Positions 23,967 to 33,609 of a stretch of DNA of 64,000 bases are shown here, in pieces. The stretch is from Spirochaetia bacterium (GTDB lineage: Bacteria; Spirochaetota; Spirochaetia; Sphaerochaetales; Sphaerochaetaceae). The position numbers were made by a program, and so were the translations under genes. The notes beneath the pieces were generated by a model. That model was not told the DNA's origin, ran no database searches, and saw nothing but the letters and a program-made list of their open reading frames with translations. Numbering within the stretch: position 1 is the first letter of the stretch; every line of letters starts with the position of its first letter. The stretch covers positions 310,001-374,000 of the forward strand of contig JAKVOU010000001.1 of assembly GCA_022482625.1 (NCBI GenBank), given 5' to 3'.

Positions 23967-25164
23967 TGGCACTGTTGTATTCGGCTTCTTCACCGGTTGC
24001 AAGGAAATCAAAAGTCTTGGTTTCCTCAACTGCCTTGTCGAGCAAGGCAGATATATCCATCTCAGTGAAATGCTCCATTTCGACTTCTGCAATCGGATGG
24101 GTAAGGGGATGCTTCGGCGAAAAGATGACACAGCAATCCTCATATGGAAGAATGGAAGTTTCATATGTACCTATGTTTCTGGCTACATCCATTATTTCTT
24201 CCTTTCCCATGCCTACCAACGGCCTCAGGACGAGCAGATCGGTGGTCTTGTCAGTAAAAGCCATTGAGTCGAGCGTCTGGCTTGCTACCTGTGAAAGTGC
24301 CTCTCCGGTCACAATGCAGGTAGCATTGTGCCTGACGGCAATTTTCTGTGCCACCTGCATCATACAAGCACGGAACATAAGCGTCGTTTCTTCTTCATGG
24401 CAATGGGTCTTTATCCACAGCTGCTGTTCAGTGAAAGGCACGACATGTAGCCTGGTTCCCTGGAGATAAGGGGCAATCTTTGCCGCAAGCATCCTGACCT
24501 TCTGCAAAGCCTCATCACTGGTATAGGGATAGGCATGGAAGTAGATGCATTCCATCTTGAGACCTCGGGCTGCCATACGGTAGCCGGCGACAGGGCTGTC
24601 AATGCCACCAGAGAGCAACAGCATTCCCTTTCCTGCCGTCGTGACGGGTAAGCCGCTCGGTCCTTTCTTCATCGTCGTGAACATATAGGCCTTGTCTCTG
24701 ATCTCAATGAAGAAGTCAAAGTCAGGGTTTTTCAGCTTGACCTTCAGATCCGGATAACGTGCAGAGATGAGTTCAGCCATCTGGCAGCAAAGCTGATGCG
24801 AATCAAGCGGAAAATTCTTGTCAGAACGTTTTGCCGTGCATCTGAATGTGTTTCCATTGGAAAACCTGCCGTCATCGATCAACCGGCGGGCCTCTTGGGT
24901 AATTACATCCATATCCTTCTTGCATCTGATGCATTTCGTATAGCCGACTACGCCGAACGTCGTGCTGAAAGCAAGGTCGCACACCTCGTCGCTGCAGGCA
25001 GCATCAATTTCAAAATAGAGGCGCCCCTTCTGCTTCGTAACGACACTGTGATAAGGCCGAAGCTTTGTCTTTATGTTGTTCTTCAATGTTTTTTCGAAAT
25101 ATGAGCGGTTCAGGCCCTTGAGGGAAATTTCTCCCAGCCTGACCAGGTAAAGTTTTGTTTCCAT
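23953..25164 (-). CDS. thiI: tRNA 4-thiouridine synthase ThiI
   Basis: 403 residues. I chose ATG 25164 (Met-Glu-Thr-Lys-Leu-Tyr) because AAGGA lies upstream and ThiI proteins begin there. An N-terminal ferredoxin-like/THUMP region (to ~165) is followed by the PP-loop Leu-Ser-Gly-Gly-Ile-Asp-Ser-Pro-Val near 186-194, and Glu-Ala-Leu-Ser-Gln-Val-Ala-Ser-Gln-Thr near 290. No C-terminal rhodanese domain is present, as in the short form, which takes sulfur directly from a partner cysteine desulfurase. The desulfurase gene lies 5 nt upstream, which fits. Substrate: U8 of tRNA. Confidence 0.95.
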   Translation of the reverse strand: METKLYLVRLGEISLKGLNRSYFEKTLKNNIKTKLRPYHSVVTKQKGRLYFEIDAACSDEVCDLAFSTTFGVVGYTKCIRCKKDMDVITQEARRLIDDGRFSNGNTFRCTAKRSDKNFPLDSHQLCCQMAELISARYPDLKVKLKNPDFDFFIEIRDKAYMFTTMKKGPSGLPVTTAGKGMLLLSGGIDSPVAGYRMAARGLKMECIYFHAYPYTSDEALQKVRMLAAKIAPYLQGTRLHVVPFTEQQLWIKTHCHEEETTLMFRACMMQVAQKIAVRHNATCIVTGEALSQVASQTLDSMAFTDKTTDLLVLRPLVGMGKEEIMDVARNIGTYETSILPYEDCCVIFSPKHPLTHPIAEVEMEHFTEMDISALLDKAVEETKTFDFLATGEEAEYNSAIKLH

Positions 25165-25169
25165 GTCTG

Positions 25170-26324
25170 TCAATTCCTTATGCTTATAGTGTACAGTTCG
25201 TTGATTGTGTTGCACAGAAGCTCAGTTTCATCCAAAGTCGTCTCATCACTGAAACTCAACCTGATGCTTGATCTTGCAACCTGGGGCTTGATGCCCATGG
25301 ACAGCAGTATGCCTTCGCCTTTCTGCCGTGCATTGTTGCTGCATGCTGAACCGCTTGAGACGCAGAATCCCCTGTCCGAAAGCATTCTCATGAAGACTTC
25401 AGAGGGAAAGGGTTCTACGGCAATTTCCAAGATGAACGGTGAATAATCGTGCCAAGGAGACAGGATGGGACAGGCAAGATGTTCACGTAGGAAATCATTG
25501 GCACTCCAGACTGTCGGAAAGAGCTCACGGGGACATTTTATGTCCTTCCTGAATTCAGGCAGGCAACGCAGGAATGCTGCTTCCATTGCTGCAATCGCAC
25601 TGAGATTTTCCGTTCCGGGCCGTAGGCCAAATTCCTGTCCGCCGCCTCTCGAAAGAGCCTGCAGGCCTGTCTTTTTGCAATATAGCAGGCCACAGCCCCT
25701 GGGACCATGCAGCTTGTGTGCGGAAAAAGATGCAGAGTCAACATCCAGGCCTTTCAGGTCAAGCTTGATCTTCCCAAGAGCCTGGACAGCATCAGTATGG
25801 AAATGGATAGGACGTCCGAAATTCTTTCCTGCGGTCCTGGTGACCTGTACCAATGACTTGATATCCTGGATGGAACCGACGACATTGTTGACTGTCTGGA
25901 TGCAGACCATCCTGGTACGGGAAGTAAGGGCTTCTGCAAGTGCTTGGGGTTGTACGAATCCTCCTGGGGCAAGCAGGGTAGTGATTTCCCAACCATGTTG
26001 CTTGAGTATCCTGGCAAAACCGCCGGCTGAGGCGTGTTCAATCGAGGAAATGATGATTTCGCCTGGACTCTGTGACCAGAGCAGGGAAGAGAGGACGATT
26101 GAGTTGGATTCTGTCCCTCCTGAAGTGAAATATAAGTCGGAAGATGCAACTTGCAGGAGGTCCGCAAGATTCTTGCGTATGGTCTCAAGCCTTACGTTTG
26201 CTTCTCTTCCAAGGGGATGTAGTGCGGAAGGGTTGCCTGGATAGTTCCTGGCTGTTTCCCCATAAGCAGCAAGTGCCTGCTCGCACATGAAAGTAGTAGC
26301 TGCATTGTCAAAATAGTGTTGCAT
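25170..26324 (-). CDS. Cysteine desulfurase (NifS/IscS type)
   Basis: 384 residues. ATG 26324 gives the usual start Met-Gln-His-Tyr-Phe-Asp-Asn-Ala-Ala-Thr-Thr with AGGA just upstream. Markers: Thr-Ser-Gly-Gly-Thr-Glu-Ser-Asn near 70, Ile-Glu-His-Ala-Ser, the PLP lysine in Phe-Ser-Ala-His-Lys-Leu-His-Gly-Pro near 203, and the catalytic Cys in Ser-Ser-Gly-Ser-Ala-Cys-Ser-Asn near 329. It releases sulfur from L-cysteine as a persulfide. Pairing with thiI suggests a desulfurase dedicated to tRNA thiolation. Confidence 0.94.
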   Translation of the reverse strand: MQHYFDNAATTFMCEQALAAYGETARNYPGNPSALHPLGREANVRLETIRKNLADLLQVASSDLYFTSGGTESNSIVLSSLLWSQSPGEIIISSIEHASAGGFARILKQHGWEITTLLAPGGFVQPQALAEALTSRTRMVCIQTVNNVVGSIQDIKSLVQVTRTAGKNFGRPIHFHTDAVQALGKIKLDLKGLDVDSASFSAHKLHGPRGCGLLYCKKTGLQALSRGGGQEFGLRPGTENLSAIAAMEAAFLRCLPEFRKDIKCPRELFPTVWSANDFLREHLACPILSPWHDYSPFILEIAVEPFPSEVFMRMLSDRGFCVSSGSACSNNARQKGEGILLSMGIKPQVARSSIRLSFSDETTLDETELLCNTINELYTISIRN

Positions 26325-26519
26325 GTTTCCTATGACTTCCTGGACTGGCTTGCCGAAGCAACGTCTCTGATTTTGATGGGATAGCTTGAAGGTATATCCG
26401 ACAACCTTTTCCCCGGCCCAAAGCATCAGCTTCCGGTACACAGCAGTCTATCATGCAAGCTTGGTTACTGCAAGAAAGGCAAGTATGTATATGTTGCTGA
26501 ATTTTTCCAATGCAAATGA

Positions 26520-26548
26520 TGGAAAAATCATATTCTTTGCTGTACAAT
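26520..26548 (+). promoter_or_regulatory. Putative leaderless promoter of aroB
   Basis: TGGAAA (26520-26525), 17-nt spacer, TACAAT (26543-26548). ATG 26555 sits at the expected +1, with no Shine-Dalgarno box before it. Confidence 0.5.
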
Positions 26549-26554
26549 CACCGT

Positions 26555-27634
26555 ATGAGTGGAAATATGAAAGTTACCCTTGCCAATGGCAAGGAAACCA
26601 ATGTGCAGATGGTGGAAAGCCTGCAGGAGCTTTCAGAGAAGCTGGGAGGCTATGGCAACAATGTACTGTGGGTAGCCGATTCAAACACAGCTACCTTGTT
26701 CAAGCGTTTTCCCAGTGGAAATGTCATCATTGAAGCCGGAGAACTTTCAAAGACTTTTTCAAGTGTCGAGAGAATTCTGCGGGAAGCTGTTGACCAAGGC
26801 TTGGGACGGGACAGCTATATCATAGGCTTCGGCGGAGGCGTGGTATGCGACCTTGCAGGATTTGCTGCATCAATCTACATGAGAGGCTGCAGGCTTGTGC
26901 TGGTGCCGACTTCCCTGCTATGCATGGTAGATGCCACTTTGGGAGGAAAGACCGGATGCGATTTCCAAGGAGGCAAGAACCTCGTCGGCACATTCTATCC
27001 AGCCCACGATGTGCTTATTTGCCCTGATCTCCTCAAGTCTTTACGGGAACGTGAATTCCATAATGGCCTTGCTGAAGTGCTCAAGCATGCCCTGCTCAGT
27101 GAGGATGAACAGCTTTATAAATTTCTTATTTCTCGCAAAAGCCAGATCCTTGAACGGGATCCGACGGCCCTCCATATCCTGCTTGAACTGAGCCTGAAAG
27201 TAAAGAAAAGCTATATCGAACGAGATCCGGAGGAAACAAAAGGGGTCAGACAGGCCCTTAATCTGGGACATACGTTCGGACATGCCCTTGAGTCCTGTGG
27301 CAGGTTCTCGAAGTTTTCCCATGGGGAGGCTGTTGCATGGGGGACTGTATGCAGTCTGGAAGCAGGCGTGCTGATGGGGGTTACCGATCCTGCCTTTGCA
27401 CATTCGGCAAAACGGCTCTTTGCTTCGTATGACTATGACCCGGATTACAGAATCGGACGTGGCGAATGGCTTGAATTCATCGGAAATATAGCAAAGGACA
27501 AAAAGAAAAAAGATGGCATCGTGCAGTTTGTCATCATGGAAAAACAAGGCAAGTACCGCCTGATGGAAGTGCCGACACAGATAGTCAAGAGAGTCGTGCT
27601 GGAATCTCCTATTTCTTCGGGAGCGATGGTCTAG
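26555..27634 (+). CDS. aroB: 3-dehydroquinate synthase
   Basis: 359 residues from ATG 26555 (alternative ATG 26567; the frame is open upstream to 26510). The NAD-binding Gly-Gly-Gly-Val-Val-Cys-Asp-Leu-Ala-Gly-Phe is near 94-104, Pro-Thr-Ser-Leu-Leu-Cys-Met-Val-Asp-Ala near 120, Gly-Gly-Lys-Thr-Gly near 132, and the metal-binding Glu and His in Asn-Gly-Leu-Ala-Glu-Val-Leu-Lys-His, Leu-Gly-His-Thr-Phe-Gly-His and His-Gly-Glu-Ala-Val. It converts DAHP to 3-dehydroquinate in the shikimate pathway. Divergent from the cysteine desulfurase; two further genes follow closely. Confidence 0.94.
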   Translation: MSGNMKVTLANGKETNVQMVESLQELSEKLGGYGNNVLWVADSNTATLFKRFPSGNVIIEAGELSKTFSSVERILREAVDQGLGRDSYIIGFGGGVVCDLAGFAASIYMRGCRLVLVPTSLLCMVDATLGGKTGCDFQGGKNLVGTFYPAHDVLICPDLLKSLREREFHNGLAEVLKHALLSEDEQLYKFLISRKSQILERDPTALHILLELSLKVKKSYIERDPEETKGVRQALNLGHTFGHALESCGRFSKFSHGEAVAWGTVCSLEAGVLMGVTDPAFAHSAKRLFASYDYDPDYRIGRGEWLEFIGNIAKDKKKKDGIVQFVIMEKQGKYRLMEVPTQIVKRVVLESPISSGAMV

Positions 27635-27638
27635 GCAA

Positions 27639-28181
27639 GTGGAGCGCAAGTCAATCCTCTTCATAGACTCTTCTGATTTCTGCAGATGCCAGTTGGCTGA
27701 ATCAGTCCTTTCCTTCCTGCTTCAGCTGCGGGGACATCTGCGCAATTATTTTATTTCAAGTTGTGTCACCGATATGGACAAGGAAGAAAACAGGACGTCG
27801 TTGCCGGCACAGCTCTTGCTGCTTCATCATGGAATCCCAAGCGTAGCCCATGAAACGTTCCGACTGGCCTGCAGTGATGCATACGACTATGATTTCATCA
27901 TCTGTCCTGCTGAGGAAGACATGATAGCGGCTGGCAAGGTCCTTGATTCCTTCGGACGGCGAAAACTTTCGCTGTTGCTTTCCTATTGCGGCAGATGTGA
28001 AGATATAGCTGATCTTTCCTTGGCAAGGAATTTTCAAATTGCCTATACACAGACCCTTGGAAGGCTGCAAAGCGTTGGTGAAAAAGCTGGAAGACCAATG
28101 GATTGCAGGATAACAGCAAGGAGGCGTGGTCATGAAAACAAGGCTTGGAGCTGGCAGGTGGTGGGGAGGCGTTGCTACTGA
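27639..28181 (+). CDS. Low-molecular-weight phosphatase-like protein lacking the catalytic cysteine
   Basis: 180 residues from a GTG 4 nt after aroB. The start Ile-Leu-Phe-Ile-Asp-Ser-Ser-Asp-Phe-Cys-Arg-Cys-Gln-Leu-Ala-Glu aligns with the LMW-PTP/arsenate-reductase loop V-C-x-G-N-x-C-R-S-P-x-A-E. The second Cys, the Arg and the Ala-Glu are kept, but the nucleophilic first Cys is Asp, and the later Asp-Pro is Asp-Leu (near 124). It is therefore unlikely to be an active phosphatase and may be a phospho-binding or structural paralogue. The last ~17 codons overlap the next gene, whose own start has a strong AAGGAGG box. Confidence 0.6.
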   Translation: MERKSILFIDSSDFCRCQLAESVLSFLLQLRGHLRNYFISSCVTDMDKEENRTSLPAQLLLLHHGIPSVAHETFRLACSDAYDYDFIICPAEEDMIAAGKVLDSFGRRKLSLLLSYCGRCEDIADLSLARNFQIAYTQTLGRLQSVGEKAGRPMDCRITARRRGHENKAWSWQVVGRRCY

Positions 28182-29647
28182 CGGCATGAGAATGCCCTAT
28201 GGCAATGGAACAGGCCTGACGCTGGATCTTGCTTCGCACGGAAGCCATGGACAGGCATCGCCGTTCTATGTCAGTGATGACGGGCGATATCTCTGTTCCC
28301 CAAAAAGTCCTTTTTCCCTATCCATCGGCACTGACGGAAATCTGGAAGCCGAAGGAATGAACCTGCTGGCAGGAAAAGGCGAGGGAACTTTGAAATCTGG
28401 TTACCAGAAAGCCTGTTGGCGTTATTTTCCTCCCACAGGAAAATGTCCTCCAGCGATTTTCTTTTCAAAGCCACAGTTCTCCACTTGGATGGAATATTTC
28501 TATGATCTTGACCAGGAAAAAGTGCTTGCCTTTGCAACCAGGATACTGGAAGAAGGGTACCAGCCAGGTATCTTCATCATAGATGACGGATGGATGTCCT
28601 TCTATGGCAGTTTTGAATTCGACCTGTCCAGGTTTCCTGATCCTGGGAAACTGATCAGGAATCTACACGAAATGGGATTTGTAGTCCTCGTGTGGGCAAG
28701 CCCTTTTGTCAGTACGGATTCTGTGGCTTTCCGCAACCTGGAAGATGGTGCAGTCCTGCTGAAAGACAAGGATGGGGAGATTGCCATCAGACGATGGTGG
28801 AACGGATGCAGTGCCTTGGTGGACCTGACAGGTACAGAAGGACAGGACTGGATGTCAGCAAGACTTACTCATCTTCACGATGACTTTGGCATTGACGGCT
28901 TCAAATTCGATGGCGGAGACCAATGCTACTATCATGATGATGATCAGCCTGGGATACCTGCGGTATTGCAGAGCAAGGCATATGGGGAATTCTGTACCCG
29001 TTATCCATATAATGAAGTCCATTCCTGCTATGATACAGGAGGCAGGGAACTTGTCCAAAGCATGTGCGATGTCAGGCACAGCTGGAGCGAAAGGGGAGGA
29101 ATTGCTTCCTTGGTGCCGTATGCTTTGGCTGCTGGCCTGATGGGATACTGGTATTTTTGCCCGGGAATGGTTGCGGGGGGCCAGTATCTGGATTTTACCC
29201 CGGAAGGCGACTGCGTCGACGAGGAACTCTTCATCCGGTTTGCCCAATGTGCGGCTCTTATGCCGATGATTCAGTTTTCAGCCGCTCCATGGAGATTGCT
29301 TTCGGCTGAAGGCCGAAAACTGTGTCTGGATGCTGCAATGCTTCATCAAAGATTTGCCCCATACATCTGTGAGGAAGCGAAGAAAACCAGCTTGGAACTG
29401 CAGTCCGCTGGTCCGTTCCCTGTACTATGAATTCGGAGATGAAGAATACCTTGAAGCCAATGACCAGTTCCTCGTCGGCAGTGAACTGATGGTTGCACCG
29501 ATCCTCAGGAAAGGGCAGATAGCAAGGGAAGTCATCTTTCCACCCGGAGTCTGGGAAGGCGATGATGGTTCCATCATAAGCGGAAAACGCCGACGTACGG
29601 TCATGGCGCCACTGGAACGCCTGCCGTACTATCGCCGTCTGCTATAG
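28132..29647 (+). pseudogene. Glycoside hydrolase family 31-like enzyme, interrupted by a frameshift
   Basis: ATG 28132 (AAGGAGG upstream) opens a 432-residue frame ending at 29430. The missing C-terminal part continues in the +1 frame (to 29647) with Pro-Leu-Val-Arg-Ser-Leu-Tyr-Tyr-Glu-Phe and Asp-Gln-Phe-Leu-Val-Gly-Ser-Glu-Leu-Met-Val-Ala-Pro, the standard GH31 end of barrel and following beta domain. The switch falls at about 29390-29412, consistent with a single-base indel. The nucleophile is probably D260 in Phe-Lys-Phe-Asp-Gly-Gly-Asp, and D313 is a possible acid/base. The N-terminal beta domain is short (~110 residues). Substrate would be an alpha-glycoside; not further assignable. 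It could be a true mutation or a sequencing error. Confidence 0.75.
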
Positions 29648-29648
29648 A

Positions 29649-32154
29649 TCAGTCAAATTTCCTGAGAAGCTTGTCATAGACTGCCTGGACCTTTGCCGCT
29701 TCCTTCTTCTTGCCTGCGACTTCAAGCTCATCTACGAGAAGCAGCAGGTTATAGAGGGAATCATCCAAAGCCTGGAAGTAATCAGTCTTGTCCGTCAGGT
29801 AGTAAGAGCCTTCACCTCTGGCCTCCAGGGTAACGAAGCTGAATGTTTTCTTCCTGTTGACCAAACCGAGAAGCAACGGTACCTGCTCAAGCAATTCATC
29901 AAGGTTGTCTTGGCTGAAATTGTCCTTTGAATAGGTAAGGATCTGTTTTGATTCTTCCAATTTTCCCGCCAGTTCCAAGGCTTGCCGGAAACTTACTGCC
30001 TTCTTCAAGGTATTTGCCCATGAACAATACCTTGCAAGGCATGTTCTTGAACTGTTTTCCGGCATTTTTGTCCTTGTCCTTCAGATAGGCAAGATCCTCG
30101 TATGGAATAAGGACGGTATCCCTTCCTTTCTTCTTCTTTTCTGTCCTGTAGGTCCTGCCATAGATGGTAACGGAATCGAACCGTTCCGCCTTGCCGCTCC
30201 GCCGCTGTTCCTTTCGGTCATCCTGATAATCTTCTTCCTTTTCAGGCTCTTCCTTTGCTTTCTGCATACCGAGATGGACAAGCCTGTCCTTGAGCCCTGG
30301 CATGATGTCATCAAGCCAAGCTTCCTTCAGCGGACTGACACTCCTGGCATACAATCGGCTTGTTTCGACCAGTTCTCCTGCAACAAGGTACTGGGGAAGC
30401 CGTTTCAGATATGCTGACCCAGGATGGATGAAGATGGTACTTGCCGTAAGGCTGTCATAGATATAGCCATGTTCCTTGATACAGATATATTGTCTCAGGC
30501 CACTTGCAATGCAGCAGAGGTAGTCATGTACGGAACCTCCCTTGGTAACGGGAATATCCATTTCACCTACGATGTCTTCCAATTGCTCCGCAATATGGAC
30601 AACTTCCTGCATCGACTGTATATCCATGAAGTATTCCTTGCAGAAAGTCATTTTATCCACCTTGCTTTCCTGGGATTCGTATTCCCTGTATATGGTAAGG
30701 TAGCTGATGAAATCGCCATATTTATCATTGTTGAAATGCTTCTGGGCTGCCCGTGCTTCATTTTCTCTTCCGGGAGGAAGAATGAACGGTGATTTGGTAG
30801 ACAGGAAGGCTATTGCGATGATTACTTCTTCTAGGACCGATGGGAAACGCACGATGGCTTCTACTACAACCCTTGCATGCCTGGGCAGCAGGGGAAACTT
30901 TACCATCATTTCACCGACGGTCGTCAGATGCCTGTCTTCGTCAATGGCTCCGATGAACCGCAGTGTCTTTTCCGCACTGTTGATTGCTTCCTGCTTGGGT
31001 TTTGTCAGGAACGGAAAATGTTCATAGTCATATAAGCCAAGGTCACTCATCCGCAGTACTACTTCCGACAGGTCCGTCCTCAGGATTTCTTCGGTACCGT
31101 AGGTGGAGCGGGCTTCATAGCTTTGTTTTGTATAGAGCCTGTAACAGACACCGGGACGAGTCCTGCCAGCTCTTCCTGTCCTCTGTTCACAGCTGGACTT
31201 GCAAGTCGGCAAGGGAACAAGGGAACTTGTGAAGTCCTTCTGGTTGTAGAAATTTACCTTTGCAATTCCTAGGTCGATGACCGTCGTAATACCGTCGATG
31301 GTAATGGAAGTCTCTGCTATGTTCGTAGCAACGACAATCTTTGTATGACCCTCAGGAGTAGGAGTAAAGACAGATTCCTGCTCTTCCTTGCTCAACCTGC
31401 CATAGAGAGGGTAAATGACAAGTTTCATTTCCTTGTCCCAACTGCAGAGGGCATCGACACAATTCTTGATGTCAAATTCACCCGGAAGGAAAATGAGGAT
31501 ATCTCCGGGGCCTTGCTTGACGGTTTCTGCTACTATGCTGACAATCTGGAAATTCCGATATTCCATGCCTTGCTTTGCAAGTGGACGGTAGATGACCTTT
31601 ACAGGGAACATCTTTGAATTTATGGAAATGATCGGCGCATGGTCAAAGAAATCAGAGAATTTCTTTGTGTTGATGGTAGCACTTGAAACGATGACTCTGA
31701 AATCCGGCCTGTACTGCAGCACCTGTTTGAGCATGCCGAGAATGAAATCGATGTTGAGGCTCCGCTCATGTGCCTCATCGATCAACATCACGGAATACTG
31801 GTTGAGCAAGGGGTCAGCTTTCAGTTCCATAAGAAGGATGCCGTCCGTCATTACCTTGATCCGGGTATTGGATGTCGTCGTGTCGTTAAAACGCATCTTA
31901 TAGCCGACATAGCTGCCTTCATCTCCGATTTGGTCCTTGATGAAATCACAGACAGAGAGCGTAGCAATCCTTCTAGGTTGGGTAATGCCTATGGAAAGCT
32001 GGCTGTCATAACCTGCCTGATGCAGGATAATGGGGAGCTGTGTGGTCTTCCCTGATCCTGTAGGACTTTCCACGACAATGATCTGATGGTCCTTCAAGGC
32101 ATCGAGGACATCCTGACGGTGCTGGTATACCGGTAGGTAGGTCATGTCTTTCAC
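29649..32154 (-). pseudogene. DEAH-box RNA helicase (HrpA type), apparent frameshift near the C-terminus
   Basis: ATG 32154 opens 751 codons with Gly-Ser-Gly-Lys-Thr-Thr (motif I, near 40), Asp-Glu-Ala-His at 126-129, Ser-Ala-Thr (III), and Gln-Arg-Thr-Gly-Arg-Ala-Gly-Arg (VI), plus the HA2/OB region. After Leu-Phe-Met-Gly-Lys-Tyr (near 30010) the frame runs ~35 atypical residues (Gly/Pro/Lys-rich) to a stop at 29899. The +1 frame instead continues with a helical, acidic sequence to 29649 (Ala-Leu-Glu-Leu-Ala-Gly-Lys-Leu-Glu-Glu...). I read this as one gene with a one-base shift around 30003-30018, which truncates ~120 C-terminal residues; the helicase core is intact. It overlaps hisS by 4 nt. 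Confidence 0.72.
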
Positions 32155-33491
32155 TGGCGGACCTTCCCTATCACCTCACAGGCCTTGCTGACGGTAATGC
32201 TGTCAAATTGGCTTCTGTCCCGCAAATCCCTCAGGCACAACGTATGCTGTTGCTTGTCTGCCTCACTGAGGAATATGCCGAAAGGGATATGATTTGCTTC
32301 AGCATATTTGAACTGCTGGGGCATCTTCTTGCCGAGCAGGTATGTATCAACCCGAATACCCTTTTCCCGCAATGCAGAAGCAATGCTGGTGCCGTATCCG
32401 AACAGGGCACTGTCCTTGTTGAAGATAATTGCATCTGCAGAGACAGTATCATTGAGCTGTGGCAGCTTGAGTTCTTCCAATGCGCTGAGCAGACGGTCAA
32501 GCCCTATGGAGGACCCTACGCCGGGCAGCTTCGTCTTTGTATAGAGTGAAGCAAGGTTATTGTAGCGTCCGCCGCTGCAGACTGAACCGAAAGAGGGCAG
32601 GTCGTCAAGGAAAGTCTCATAGACAATGCCGGTATAATAATCAAGCCCTCTGGTAATCGAAGGATCAAAGATAAAATGTGAGGCGATGCCGCTTTCTTCC
32701 AGATAACCATAGATCCTGTGCAGTCTTTCTGTATGTTCGGTTTCTCCTCCGGCCAATGCAGAAAGACGGTCGACTGTCTGCAGGAAGGATTCGTCTTCCT
32801 TGCGCGTTATGTAGTCGAGCACTGCATCCGTCTTTTCTTCGTTTCCCGTCAAGGTAACCAAGGCAAGCTTGACATTTTCTTTTCCTATTTTTCTCAGTTT
32901 GTCGACTTCACGCAGTATCTCTACACTTGATCCTGATAATCCAAGGTGGTTGAGGAACGCATTGAACAGGCCCCTGTGGGCAACGCAGAACGTATAATGT
33001 GCTATGCCCAGCTTCCTGAAACTGGTATCCATCATCGAAAGGATTTCAAAGTCAGCTTCAGCATTGTCGCTTCCTACGATGTCAAAGTCACACTGGTAGA
33101 ATTCCCTGAACCGTCCTTTCTGAGGTTTTTCACCTCTCCAGACCTTGCTGATATGGTAACGCTTGAACGGAAGTTCGAGACTATCCTCATGAGCTGCAAG
33201 AAAACGGGCAAAGGGTACGGTCAGATCGAACCTAAGGGCAACATCACGGCCGCCGTTATCCAGAAAATGAAATATCTGCTTGTCAGTTTCTCCACCGCCT
33301 TTTCCAAGAAGGACCTCAGTATACTCCAAGGCCGGGGTATCGATCGGAACGAAACCATATGAGCGGAACAGATGCTCAAGCCGGGCAATGATAGCCCTTT
33401 TCCGCAGTTCGTTTTCCGGTAGTGAATCCCTGAATCCTTTGAGTATCTTAGGGTCTATGATCTTCTGATTTGCGTCTGCATTCGCTGACAT
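32151..33491 (-). CDS. hisS: Histidyl-tRNA synthetase
   Basis: 446 residues. Class II motif 1 region (Phe-Val-Pro-Ile-Asp-Thr-Pro), motif 2 (Arg-Phe-Arg-Glu-Phe-Tyr-Gln-Cys-Asp near 126-134), the histidine-binding Arg-Gly-Leu-Asp-Tyr-Tyr-Thr-Gly near 287-294, motif 3 (Gly-Ser-Ser-Ile-Gly-Leu-Asp-Arg-Leu near 346) and an anticodon-binding domain at the end are all present. AGGAG precedes the ATG. It charges tRNA-His and is co-transcribed with the helicase through an ATGA-type overlap. Confidence 0.96.
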   Translation of the reverse strand: MSANADANQKIIDPKILKGFRDSLPENELRKRAIIARLEHLFRSYGFVPIDTPALEYTEVLLGKGGGETDKQIFHFLDNGGRDVALRFDLTVPFARFLAAHEDSLELPFKRYHISKVWRGEKPQKGRFREFYQCDFDIVGSDNAEADFEILSMMDTSFRKLGIAHYTFCVAHRGLFNAFLNHLGLSGSSVEILREVDKLRKIGKENVKLALVTLTGNEEKTDAVLDYITRKEDESFLQTVDRLSALAGGETEHTERLHRIYGYLEESGIASHFIFDPSITRGLDYYTGIVYETFLDDLPSFGSVCSGGRYNNLASLYTKTKLPGVGSSIGLDRLLSALEELKLPQLNDTVSADAIIFNKDSALFGYGTSIASALREKGIRVDTYLLGKKMPQQFKYAEANHIPFGIFLSEADKQQHTLCLRDLRDRSQFDSITVSKACEVIGKVRQ

Positions 33492-33531
33492 GTGAACACT
33501 CCTGTTGAAATTGTTTATATATTGATGTACA

Positions 33532-33550
33532 AATCGTAGTATATACGATT
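33532..33550. promoter_or_regulatory. Palindrome in the hisS/pcnB divergent region
   Basis: AATCGTA (33532-33538), GTATA, TACGATT (33544-33550): perfect 7-bp arms around a 5-nt centre. It lies 41 bp before the hisS ATG and just upstream of the putative pcnB -35 box, so it could bind a dimeric regulator of either gene. Confidence 0.45.
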
Positions 33551-33560
33551 CATCGACACC

Positions 33561-33589
33561 TTAACAATAAGGATCAGATAAACTATATC
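33561..33589 (+). promoter_or_regulatory. Putative promoter of pcnB
   Basis: TTAACA (33561-33566), 17-nt spacer, TATATC (33584-33589). The transcript would start near 33596, very close to the possible TTG start at 33598 and 14 nt before ATG 33610. Confidence 0.5.
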
Positions 33590-33609
33590 CAATACTATTG
33601 AGACCGAAG

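Noticed and set aside
25465-26244. 259-codon open frame opposite the cysteine desulfurase gene
   Set aside because: The opposite strand carries all desulfurase motifs; this frame has no recognisable domain.
28132-29647. GH31 gene as a sulfoquinovosidase that would support a sulfosugar pathway
   Set aside because: I see no sulfonate-binding motif of YihQ, the gene is far from the sulfatase island and it is frameshifted.
29649-30065. A separate small gene after the helicase
   Set aside because: No start codon with a ribosome site fits; its first ~20 residues are poor, while the rest reads as the continuation of the helicase in a shifted frame.
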